A stretch of 8,967 nt of DNA from Pseudomonadota bacterium (GTDB taxonomy: Bacteria; Pseudomonadota; Gammaproteobacteria; Burkholderiales; Burkholderiaceae_C): positions 1-8,967 of the forward strand of contig JAEZWW010000056.1 in the NCBI GenBank assembly GCA_023442945.1, in the 5' to 3' direction. Positions 1-6,876 of the stretch are shown here, in pieces; the first letter of the stretch is position 1, and each line of letters starts with the position of its first letter. The notes beneath the pieces were generated by a model. That model did no database searches and was not told the DNA's origin. It saw only the letters and a list, made by a program, of their open reading frames with translations. A program made the position numbers and the translations under genes.

Positions 1-516
1 CCACAAGCATGCGCGCTCATCCACATCGGGATGAACGGCGGTGGCGGGCCAGACTTCACCTCCGCAATCTTCAAGACATTGGAGTTGGTGAATTGACCCG
101 TGACATTCCTCAATGCAAGCAGGATCAAAGCCAGCCTTCTGGAACTGCCCATCCACGTTGCTGGTAAAGACCCAGCACCCTGCAGATTTCAATCTTGCCC
201 AGTCACGAAGGAGCGAAAACCCATCATGAGGGACGGTGTTCCTGTAGGGCCTCGACCTGTGCCCATAGAACCCCCAGGCCAGATGGGGCTCAGTATGGAA
301 TGTTCTGGGCGAGGCGATCTCCGTGAAGCGCAGTCGAGCCTCTTTCAGCGCGGGGTATGCGCCCCAGAACCCATCATCGCCGCGGAAGTCTGGCAACCCC
401 GAATCGGCCCCCATCCCGGCGCCGGCGCAGATGATCAGCGCGTCAGCGTCTTGGATGAGCTCGGCCGCCCGGTGAATCAGCCCTGTCCTAGAACTGTCTG
501 TCTCGCGCGCATCCAT
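1..516 (-). CDS. Sir2-family NAD-dependent protein deacylase (N-terminal 172 residues, cut by window edge)
   Basis: The minus-strand frame is open from an ATG at 516 to the left edge, so the C-terminus lies outside. Sir2 enzymes remove acyl groups from lysine using NAD+; some bacterial Sir2 proteins instead consume NAD+ in antiphage defence. The NAD-binding motif GAGMGADSGLPDFRG lies at residues 32-46 and is followed by DGFW. TSNVDGQFQKAGF is at about 118-130. CHGSIHQLQC at 138-147 contains the expected catalytic His139. C147 and C151 would be the first pair of a zinc site. This pattern matches the deacetylase-type Sir2 family more than the SIR2 domains fused to defence proteins. The start is supported by a strong Shine-Dalgarno sequence five bases upstream. 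The gene lies 91 bp downstream of the dnaB-like gene on the same strand, so the two may be co-transcribed. Family assignment is firm; the role is unknown. Confidence 0.9.
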   Translation of the reverse strand, partial: MDARETDSSRTGLIHRAAELIQDADALIICAGAGMGADSGLPDFRGDDGFWGAYPALKEARLRFTEIASPRTFHTEPHLAWGFYGHRSRPYRNTVPHDGFSLLRDWARLKSAGCWVFTSNVDGQFQKAGFDPACIEECHGSIHQLQCLEDCGGEVWPATAVHPDVDERACLW

Positions 517-520
517 CTGC

Positions 521-527
521 ACCTCCT
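521..527 (-). promoter_or_regulatory. Shine-Dalgarno site of the Sir2 gene
   Basis: On the minus strand AGGAGGT ends four bases before the ATG at 516. It is a near-perfect match to the 16S anti-SD and fixes the start. The overlapping in-frame GTG at 522-520 is embedded in the site and is therefore unlikely to be used. Confidence 0.75.
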
Positions 528-607
528 CTATCGGGCCTCTTCTCCTGCGATAGGTGCGGCAGGTAGGCCCCGCGATGTGGCGGAATGCTGTCATTGAGCA
601 TGCACCG

Positions 608-1990
608 TCAATTCGTGGCCAAGGGCAGTCCCTCAAAGCGTGCCAACATCTTGATGAATGCCAGTTTTACCGTGCTTATTGGGCCACCGCGCTGTTTTGC
701 GATGATCAGTTCAGCAATGCCGGGCTCCCACGAATGCTTGTTGTAGTAATCGTCTCGGTAGATGAACATGATGAGATCGGCAATCTCCTCGATCGCTCCC
801 GAACCGCGGAGGTCTCTCAACATTGGCCTCTTGTCAGCGCGTCCCTCGACAGCTCGATTGAGCTGCGACAACACGATCAGGGGGCAATCCAGCTCCATCG
901 CCAAGTCCTTCAGCTCACACGCAATTTCATCCAGTTCGTCGGCACGGTTTTGAGGACCGGAGCCAGTGGGGGTCATCAACTGAAGGTGGTCGACGACCAC
1001 TAGCCCCAGCTTGCCACGTTGGAGGACGATCTGGAGAGCCTTGGTGCGCAATTCAGATGGCGTAAGGCTCACCGCACCGTCAATATGCAGATCGAGATGA
1101 CGCAGACTTTCAAGCACCTCGGTAAAGCGCGGCCACTCCTCGTCTTGCAGTTTGCCGGTACGCAAGCGGCTCAAATCGATCCGGCCGAGAGAGCCGGCGA
1201 TACGAGTGGTCAGTTGCTCCGCACTCGCTTCGATCGAAAAGAATGCAACCGGCAATCTCTCAGCCAGTGCCACATGCTCTGCGATGTTCAGACCCAGTGC
1301 CGTCTTCCCCATCGACGGGCGACCCCCAATCACGATCAGTTGCCCCGCCTGGAGGCCGGCAGTTACTCGATCCAGTTCGCAAAAGCCGGTGGACACACCT
1401 GTCACGTCGCTCGGGTTTTCCGACAGATCTTCTACTCGTTCAAGCAGCTTTTGCGCCAGTTTGTCCACCCGCTGCAAGCTGGGTCTCGTTCGCGTGCCCT
1501 CCTTCCACACGGAGGAGATCTTGATTTCGGCTTCGTCTAGGATACGGCTCACCGCGGATCCTTGAGGATCAAGTGCTAGCGTAGCAATCTCATCACATGC
1601 GGCCAGCAGCTTTCGGAGAACGGATTGCTCACGAACGATTTGGGCATAGTGGCGAAGGTTGTCGATCTTTGAGAATTGCTGCGCGAGAACGACCAGATAT
1701 GCTAAGCCGCGTGTCACGCCCGATTGACCGGCGCGCTGGAGTGCGTCGTGGACCGTAATCACGTCGATCGGCTTCATCTCATCAATCAGCTTGACGCAGG
1801 CGGCGAAAATCAGGCGGTGCTCGTGTCGATAGAAGTCGTCTTCGACCAGAACATCGGTCACACCCTCATACGAAGTCTTGTTGCCGAGCAGCATTCCACC
1901 TAGGACGACCGACTCGGCCTCCACGGAATGGGGTTGAACACGCGGAGTTGCATACTCTTGGTGAACGCTATCGATCGGGAGTGAGTTCAT
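608..1990 (-). CDS. dnaB: DnaB-type replicative DNA helicase
   Basis: This 460-residue protein has the normal DnaB length and layout. DnaB is the hexameric 5'-3' helicase that unwinds DNA at the replication fork. The N-terminal helical domain includes PHSVEAESVVLGGMLL at about residues 20-35 and DDFYRHEHRLIF at 51-62. The RecA-like domain has Walker A GGRPSMGKT at 222-230, a conserved Glu254 in FFSIEA, Walker B VVVDHLQLM at 331-339, LSQLNR at 374-379, LRGSGAIEEIADLIMFIYR at 394-412, and KQR at 432-434 with the likely arginine finger. All ATPase residues look intact. The frame is open back to 2236, but conserved sequence starts only around 1930, so the ATG at 1990 is preferred; it has no clear Shine-Dalgarno. 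The gene sits between a NERD helicase and Sir2 on the same strand, which is not the usual chromosomal setting. It is therefore probably a second, element-borne copy. dnaB is a family-level symbol. Confidence 0.88.
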   Translation of the reverse strand: MNSLPIDSVHQEYATPRVQPHSVEAESVVLGGMLLGNKTSYEGVTDVLVEDDFYRHEHRLIFAACVKLIDEMKPIDVITVHDALQRAGQSGVTRGLAYLVVLAQQFSKIDNLRHYAQIVREQSVLRKLLAACDEIATLALDPQGSAVSRILDEAEIKISSVWKEGTRTRPSLQRVDKLAQKLLERVEDLSENPSDVTGVSTGFCELDRVTAGLQAGQLIVIGGRPSMGKTALGLNIAEHVALAERLPVAFFSIEASAEQLTTRIAGSLGRIDLSRLRTGKLQDEEWPRFTEVLESLRHLDLHIDGAVSLTPSELRTKALQIVLQRGKLGLVVVDHLQLMTPTGSGPQNRADELDEIACELKDLAMELDCPLIVLSQLNRAVEGRADKRPMLRDLRGSGAIEEIADLIMFIYRDDYYNKHSWEPGIAELIIAKQRGGPISTVKLAFIKMLARFEGLPLATN

Positions 1991-2312
1991 TTGGGCAAGA
2001 TAAGCTAAGAACTGGGATGGCAGAAGCGACGGGTATGCCTGTCTCGCTGTGAGCCCTCCCAACGGTTTCCGAAAATGCCGGCGGCCCTGTCGGTACGTGA
2101 TGCCGTTCAAAGCAACGCTTGTCAAGCCACACGCGCCCCGTTGGCAGCAGTGTCTGTATTGGAGCGACGCAACGTGTCGCACTCGGGTGCACCAAGCGGG
2201 GTATCGGCTCCGGAATTGAGCGTCGCTTACGGGCATCCGATGCCCACGTGCGGTCAGTGCAAGCGTCGCGCCAAGTCCGCGTGGACGCGCTGAGAGCGCA
2301 TCCTTATGGCGT
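1991..2312 (-). other. 322-bp gap between NERD-helicase and dnaB genes; no convincing gene
   Basis: The dnaB frame stays open back to 2236, but the extra 82 residues are Arg/Cys-rich and resemble nothing I recognise. I see no tRNA. An inverted repeat, GGGCAT-3 nt-ATGCCC, lies at 2231-2245 and has no T-tract. An exact TTGACA occurs on the minus strand at 2125-2120, but the hexamer 17 bp further on (CATCAC) is a poor -10. TATCTT at 2002-1997 would place a transcription start at about 1990, on the dnaB ATG itself, which would make that mRNA leaderless and would fit the absence of a Shine-Dalgarno. No decent -35 accompanies it. The gap probably holds the dnaB promoter, but the sequence does not settle which elements act. 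Confidence 0.3.
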
Positions 2313-4001
2313 CTATCCGGCCGATAACAGCGCGGCGGCCCCGTCGCTCATTGCGTCCAGTCGTTGCATCAGCGCGGCCGCAGCCCGCTCAGACATGATG
2401 CATTCGACCCGGTACTGGGCACGAGTCAAGCCGACGAACAACCTTCGAAGCTCTTGGTCCGACGGAGGTTCGAAGTCGATTTCGCAAAGCACGACGACCG
2501 GGGCGCTTTGGCCTTTGAACCGGAAGACGGTGTCGCTCAGAAGATCGCCGTCGGTCCACTGGGCATTGCCCGATTTGTCGTAGCGACCCGTGAACTTGCG
2601 CAGCGTGGCACCGGCAATCGATTCTTGTTGCAGAACCTCGGAGCGTTGCTGCCCCGCATAGGTCAACAGGGCGATGTCCTGAAGGGCCACGCCTTCCTGC
2701 TGAAGACGCGTGATGCAACTGGCGACTGTCGTGATCGCATTGAGTTCACCGGGAGCGTAGGTAGAGAACGCTGGAGATTCACCTTCGTAAGCGGAGCGCG
2801 CCTGCGCTGGCTCACTGAGCAGCCGCAGCCGGTTTATGGCCTCGACCACGGCTCGTGGACTTCGAAAGTTATCCTGACAGCAGATCGTGACGGCGTCCGA
2901 GATATGGAACGCCTCCCGGTCGTAGAGACGCTGTTGCGAGTCGCCCAGCAAGTAAACCCTTCCATCGGGTTTCAACAGATTGAGCAACGTCTGAATCCAT
3001 TCAGGCGCAAAGTCCTGCGTCTCGTCGATGACCAGCAGGTCCCAGCGGGGTGGATGGCTGCTTGCCTGCTCGGCCCACCGCTGGGCCAGTTCATCGAATA
3101 CGCCGGCATGGTCGAAGCGTGGCTCGAAGCCAGTTTGCCGCGCCTGATTGAGGCACAGCTCATGAAACGAGCCAACTTCCGTCGACGTGGGCGCGATGCG
3201 CGCCAAATGATCCGCTAGGGGTCGGTTGAAGCACACGTACGCGCCACGTTGTCGTGCGAGATGTGCGCCGTACAGTAGTTTGATGGCCAGTTGCGTTTTG
3301 CCGGATCCTGCCGTGGCGTCAATGATGAACGCGCCGCTCGCGTGCCCGATCTTGGGCACCCATGTAGCCAGGCCGGAAGATAGCGTAGTGGACAAGCTCC
3401 GCAACAGCCCGATGTGCGTCGCAACATCAGGCAGCACGTCCAGCATCTGAGCGAGGAAGCTGATGATGCGTGCGCGCTCGCTTTGGCTCATCGGTTCAGC
3501 GTGCGCGTTGGCCTGGCGAACATGGTGCGGCAAGTCCTGAAGACCTCCTGCGTCGACCACGCGATCTCCCGGAAAGGCCAGCACGGTGGACTGCACGCGG
3601 TGATCCGGCAACACCAGCATGGTGGTGACGATGGTCGCGTCGAGATCGGCCTCGCGCAGGCGAGTGCGCAGGGCCGAATACATGCGACGCACTTGATGGC
3701 CTACGTCTTTGGTGCGGACCGATACTCCAGTGCCGTATTGCTTTCCCAGGGTCTGCCCGGACTCGATCAGTCGCCCGGCCTTTATTTCCAGCAACACAAT
3801 GTGGCCGCTAGGTGCAACCACGGCCACGTCGATCTCACCGTGGTGTTGCCGCCCCTCAACGACGGACGACCAATCCAGGCTATGGAAGACGTCAAACTCG
3901 TCGGAAAGACCTGCTTCAAGCAGTCGCAGAACATCGTGCTCGCGCTGCAGACCTAGGGTGAACGCTGGCCCAAGCGGAGGCGTGGGATGCAGTATCGCCA
4001 T
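2313..4001 (-). CDS. NERD-domain nuclease fused to UvrD-like superfamily 1 helicase
   Basis: This is a 562-residue two-domain protein. The N-terminal NERD domain (about residues 15-165) has the PD-(D/E)XK-type signature GEIDV at 55-59 and LEIKAG at 71-76, giving likely catalytic D58, E72 and K74. The helicase part begins at about 225. Walker A is ATAGSGKT (229-236), Walker B IDETQDF (325-331), motif III LLGDSQQRLYD (351-361), motif IV NFRSPRAVVEAIN (378-390), motif V around TVFRFKGQ (491-498) and motif VI RRLFVGLTRAQY (519-530). All SF1 motifs are present, so ATP-driven translocation coupled to DNA cleavage is plausible. Proteins of this build are common in defence islands, but their individual functions are mostly unproven. 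No clear Shine-Dalgarno precedes the ATG at 4001. The gene transcribes away from the 87-bp-spaced repeats, which begin 64 bp upstream of its start, and is the first gene inside the proposed element end. Domain calls are firm; the biological role is not. Confidence 0.85.
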   Translation of the reverse strand: MAILHPTPPLGPAFTLGLQREHDVLRLLEAGLSDEFDVFHSLDWSSVVEGRQHHGEIDVAVVAPSGHIVLLEIKAGRLIESGQTLGKQYGTGVSVRTKDVGHQVRRMYSALRTRLREADLDATIVTTMLVLPDHRVQSTVLAFPGDRVVDAGGLQDLPHHVRQANAHAEPMSQSERARIISFLAQMLDVLPDVATHIGLLRSLSTTLSSGLATWVPKIGHASGAFIIDATAGSGKTQLAIKLLYGAHLARQRGAYVCFNRPLADHLARIAPTSTEVGSFHELCLNQARQTGFEPRFDHAGVFDELAQRWAEQASSHPPRWDLLVIDETQDFAPEWIQTLLNLLKPDGRVYLLGDSQQRLYDREAFHISDAVTICCQDNFRSPRAVVEAINRLRLLSEPAQARSAYEGESPAFSTYAPGELNAITTVASCITRLQQEGVALQDIALLTYAGQQRSEVLQQESIAGATLRKFTGRYDKSGNAQWTDGDLLSDTVFRFKGQSAPVVVLCEIDFEPPSDQELRRLFVGLTRAQYRVECIMSERAAAALMQRLDAMSDGAAALLSAG

Positions 4002-4064
4002 GGAATCGACTGGAGATGAACGCCGAAGACAAGCCGCAACAGTTGACGGCTATTTCTCGTGGCG

Positions 4065-4259
4065 CTTGGTCGGGCTATGCGGACACCCAGCACCCGTTCC
4101 CATTGATCCGCACCATCGGCATTTATTGCCGCCGCTGCCGTGGCGATGCTTCTTGGTCGGGCTGTGTGGACATCCGGTCCCGTAGCCAATGCTCCTGCAA
4201 AACTCACATCGAGCCTCGTCTCCCAAGTGTTCATGCTTCTTGGTCGGGCTATGCGGACA
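4065..4259 (-). repeat. Three direct 21-bp repeats with exact 87-bp spacing (probable transposon-end binding sites)
   Basis: The core contains CTTGGTCGGGCTATGCGG followed by ACA. Copies occupy 4065-4085, 4152-4172 and 4239-4259. The first and third are identical. The second differs by two transitions, at 4164 and 4167. Copies 2 and 3 also share the preceding ATGCTT. The 66-bp spacers do not resemble each other. Read inward on the minus strand, the outermost copy starts TGTCCGCATAGCCC. Several same-direction sites of about 20 bp with a TG...CA-type terminus are known at the ends of Tn7-like and Tn402/Tn5053-like transposons, where they bind TnsB or TniA. The last copy stops exactly where recognisable nuclease coding sequence begins. 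The repeats are certain; the transposon reading is inference. Confidence 0.85.
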
Positions 4260-4648
4260 GCGTTGACCTGATTCGCGGCGAACAGGGCACGGTCGAGATC
4301 ATCGATTTCAAGTCGGAGAAGAAACCCGACATGGAGAAAGACCGGGAGCGACTGCGCCAGTACCAGAGCCAGTTGGAGGTGTACGCCCATCTGGTCGAGG
4401 AGCGCACCGGCCAGAAGGTCAGCCGGATGCATCTTTACTACACCGGTGAAGACGGCGGCAACCCCTACGTCTCCTTCAGCAAAGACGACCGCGCCATCGG
4501 TAAGACCATCGCGCGCTTCGACGACATCGTGGCCCGCATCGAGCGGCAGGACTATGGCATTGCGACACGCCCGGCCAAGTTGTGCCAGAGCTGCGACATG
4601 CGCGCCTATTGCGACAACAAGAACTGGAAATTCAGGAAAAGCCGATGA
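4260..4648 (+). pseudogene. C-terminal fragment of a PD-(D/E)XK (AddB/Cas4-type) nuclease, 5' part missing
   Basis: Only the end of the protein is present. Catalytic motifs are VDLI (Asp codon 4265-4267), EIIDFK (Asp 4304-4306, Lys 4310-4312) and QLEVY, followed by C-x2-C-x5-C near the C-terminus. This is the PDDEXK_1 layout with three of the four cysteines expected for an AddB/Cas4-type iron-sulphur cluster. The fourth normally lies far upstream and is absent. In relatives this domain sits at the end of UvrD-like helicases, so a large helicase gene has probably been cut at 4259/4260. A frame runs open from an ATG at 4016 through the repeats into this domain, so a chimera of 210 residues is possible, but the first 81 residues are transposon-end-like sequence. 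The stop overlaps the mod start as ATGA, implying original translational coupling. The remnant probably has no normal nuclease function. Confidence 0.7.
4634..4640 (+). promoter_or_regulatory. Shine-Dalgarno deciding the mod start
   Basis: AGGAAAA lies four bases before the ATG at 4645, which overlaps the upstream stop as ATGA. This supports 4645 over the earlier in-frame ATG at 4582. The 21 residues gained from 4582 are simply the other frame of the nuclease fragment's conserved cysteine region. Confidence 0.65.
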
Positions 4649-6876
4649 GATTGAAGCCGAGCATCATCGCAGTTGCCAGCACCTCAACACTTCGGCAGAT
4701 CGTCGATGACTATGAATTGAGCGTTGAGGACAAACGCAAACGTCAGGCGCTGGTCGATGCGATCTCGTCGGCGCGGCGATGCAAACCCGAGGAGCTTCTC
4801 GGTTATCTCGGCGAAAGCGAGATCAAGCAGGTTTGCGAGGCGACGGGCGTTGAATCGAGAGGGCGAAAGAACGCGCTGATTGCCCGACTTTTGGAGGCCG
4901 CAAACCCTGCGCCGCCACCCGCGCCAACCCCACCAGGGAAATTCCAGCCAAGAATATTCAACCAGATACCTACGAGAAGACCTATGAGCGACAGACAACC
5001 CGCGCAGGAAAGCCTGCAACTGGCCACGCCCGATGGCGGCACCACCAACGTCGAGAAGTACGAGTTCGAGCCGATCAAGGGCTATCCGATGCTCAATTGG
5101 CGCGGCAAGCGCCCGTTCACCTCGACGCAGTATTACCCGGCGCAGTTGAAGGAAGTCCACGGCGAGGAAGTGGATGGTTGGCGCAACAAGATTTTCTGGG
5201 GCGACAACCTTCAGGTGATGAGCCACTTGCTGAAGGAGTTCCGGGGCAAGGTTGACCTGATCTACATCGATCCGCCGTTTGACTCGAAGATCGAGTACAA
5301 GAAAACGATCAAGGTCAACAGGCAGAGCGCAGAGACGGCATATACGGCGTTTGAAGAAAAGCAGTACACGGACGTTTGGACGAATGATGAATACCTACAA
5401 TTCATCTACGAACGAGCGATCCTTATGCGAGAGTTATTGAGCGATGATGGCGTTTTTTGTCTGCATTGCGATTGGCATAAGTCGCATTATCTTCGCGCAT
5501 TGTTGGATGAAATCTTTGGCGTAGGAGCGTTTCAGAACGAAATCGTTTGGCACTACTACAACAAGATGCAGGGCAACATCAATCGTTTCGCGTCTGATCA
5601 TGACGTGATACTTGTCTTCTCAAAATCTGGCAAATTCCAGTTCAATAAGCTGCGCGAAAAGCGAGAAAAGCCGGTGCAGCAAATTAAACGGGTGTGGGAC
5701 AAAGGAACGCAGTCTTTGGTTAATGCCAAAGATGAGAATGGGAACGTCGTCTATATAAATTCCACCCATAAAACGATTGACGATGTTTGGCGGCTGCCTA
5801 TGCTTCAGCCTGCTGATCGCGTCGAAGTGGTGGGCTACCCTACTCAGAAGCCAGAGACGTTGCTTGAGCGGATCATCCTCGCTTACTCGAATCCTGGCGA
5901 CATTGTCTTCGATTGTTTTATGGGATCAGGAACAACCCAGGCTGTCAGCGCCAAATATGGTCGACGCTATATCGGCAACGACATCAACTTGGCGTCAGTT
6001 CAAACCACCTCAAAAAGACTTCTTGCTATTCGTGATGAGATGGCTGATGAAAACTATCAGCCGACCATCAAAAACGGCTTGCGCGACGATGACGACATTC
6101 AAGCCAGCATCGAGGAGGAAGGTGAAGAAGCCGCTGGCGACTGGACTGATGTCTTTAAGGTGCCAAAGGCTTATCCGGGCTTCGAGGTTCACACGGTCAA
6201 TCACTACGACATCTTTCGCAACCCCGTTCAGGCGAAAGAACTGCTGGTCGAAGCACTGGAAGTGCAGAAGCTGGAGTTCAGCACCGTGTTCGACGGCGAG
6301 AAGGACGGGCGCATGGTCAAGATTATGCCCGTCAATCGCATTGCCACGCGGGCCGATCTGAACGAACTGATCCACAACTTTGACCAGAAAGCGTGGCAGC
6401 ACCGGCACAACGAGCACCCGAACCGCCCGGTCGAGAAAATCACCCTCGTCTGCATGGGGCACGAGCCGGACTTGGCCGCGCAACTGGAACTCGCGGCCAA
6501 GCCCTTCAAGATCGACGTGGAGGTGGTGGACATCCTGCGCGACAAGGCCGATCTGGAATTCAAGCGCGACTCGCAGGCCAAGGTGTCCATCAAGAAGGGC
6601 GAGCTGGTCATAGAGAAGTTCTACCCGATGAACCTGCTGCAAAAACTCTCGCTGCAAAAGGAAGCGGTTGAGGACTGGAAGGAGTTGGCCGAGTCAGTGC
6701 TGATCGACTGGAACTACGACGGCGCGGTGCTGCAACCGGCAGCGGTGGACATCCCCGGCAAGAACGAGGTGGTCAAGGGCGCGTACAAGGTGCCGAACGA
6801 TGCAGGCACCATCCGCGTGAAGATCACCGACCTGCTGTCGGAGTCCTGGGAAGGGAGCGTGGCCAATGGCGACTAA
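4645..6876 (+). CDS. mod: Type III-like adenine-specific DNA methyltransferase (Mod) with N-terminal SAP-like domain
   Basis: The protein has 743 residues. It would transfer a methyl group from S-adenosylmethionine to adenine in a specific DNA site, as the Mod subunit of a type III-type restriction-modification system. The motif order is that of a beta-class enzyme: catalytic DPPF at 209-212 (motif IV), then a central specificity region, then FDCFMGSGTT at 422-431 (SAM-binding motif I) and YIGNDIN at 442-448. Residues 16-85 look like two helix-extended-loop-helix units; the second (about 52-84, with GRKNALIARLL) is a good SAP/Rho-N-like match and probably binds DNA. A proline-rich linker (88-97) follows. 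A second plausible start is Met114 (ATG 4984, preceded by GAGAAG), which would give a conventional Mod without the extension. Codons from about 5310 to 6080 are AT-richer than either flank. The gene overlaps res by 11 bp. Methyltransferase motifs appear complete. Confidence 0.88.
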   Translation: MRLKPSIIAVASTSTLRQIVDDYELSVEDKRKRQALVDAISSARRCKPEELLGYLGESEIKQVCEATGVESRGRKNALIARLLEAANPAPPPAPTPPGKFQPRIFNQIPTRRPMSDRQPAQESLQLATPDGGTTNVEKYEFEPIKGYPMLNWRGKRPFTSTQYYPAQLKEVHGEEVDGWRNKIFWGDNLQVMSHLLKEFRGKVDLIYIDPPFDSKIEYKKTIKVNRQSAETAYTAFEEKQYTDVWTNDEYLQFIYERAILMRELLSDDGVFCLHCDWHKSHYLRALLDEIFGVGAFQNEIVWHYYNKMQGNINRFASDHDVILVFSKSGKFQFNKLREKREKPVQQIKRVWDKGTQSLVNAKDENGNVVYINSTHKTIDDVWRLPMLQPADRVEVVGYPTQKPETLLERIILAYSNPGDIVFDCFMGSGTTQAVSAKYGRRYIGNDINLASVQTTSKRLLAIRDEMADENYQPTIKNGLRDDDDIQASIEEEGEEAAGDWTDVFKVPKAYPGFEVHTVNHYDIFRNPVQAKELLVEALEVQKLEFSTVFDGEKDGRMVKIMPVNRIATRADLNELIHNFDQKAWQHRHNEHPNRPVEKITLVCMGHEPDLAAQLELAAKPFKIDVEVVDILRDKADLEFKRDSQAKVSIKKGELVIEKFYPMNLLQKLSLQKEAVEDWKELAESVLIDWNYDGAVLQPAAVDIPGKNEVVKGAYKVPNDAGTIRVKITDLLSESWEGSVANGD

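Larger units (their letters stand above)
1..4259. mobile_element. Putative Tn7/Tn402-like element, right-hand part (left end outside window)
   Basis: The proposed boundary is 4259/4260. To its left are three co-directional cargo-like genes (NERD-UvrD helicase, DnaB, Sir2), all pointing away from the end. To its right is a gene that begins abruptly in the middle of a conserved nuclease domain. If the element is Tn7-like, a 5-bp target duplication matching GCGTT (4260-4264) should flank its far end, with inverted copies of the repeat there. No transposase gene is visible in the window, and the DnaB/Sir2 genes could belong to another kind of island. Treat the left limit as unknown. Confidence 0.45.

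Noticed and set aside
544..563. CCTGC/GCAGG inverted repeat between dnaB and Sir2 as a terminator
   Set aside because: A five-base stem with a ten-base loop and no T-tract; likely chance.
100..1003. Plus-strand open frames at 100-597 and 554-1003
   Set aside because: They lie antisense to the Sir2 and DnaB coding sequences, whose minus-strand motifs are unambiguous.
1991..2236. 82-residue N-terminal extension of the DnaB-like protein
   Set aside because: It is Arg/Cys-rich, has no family similarity, and conserved DnaB sequence begins only after the ATG at 1990, which gives the normal 460-residue length.
4065..4259. Repeat-spacer pattern as a CRISPR array
   Set aside because: Only three copies with a 21-bp core and 66-bp spacers. 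The 87-bp period is longer than typical CRISPR repeat-spacer units, and no cas genes are nearby; the Cas4-like motifs on the right belong to an AddB-type fragment.
4016..4260. Repeats as a protein repeat (WSGYAD every 29 residues)
   Set aside because: The residues between copies share nothing, and both substitutions in copy 2 change the amino acid, so DNA-level conservation explains the pattern better.
4582..4644. Upstream ATG at 4582 as the mod start
   Set aside because: It lies inside the conserved cysteine region of the nuclease frame, and ATG 4645 has both a Shine-Dalgarno and an ATGA overlap.
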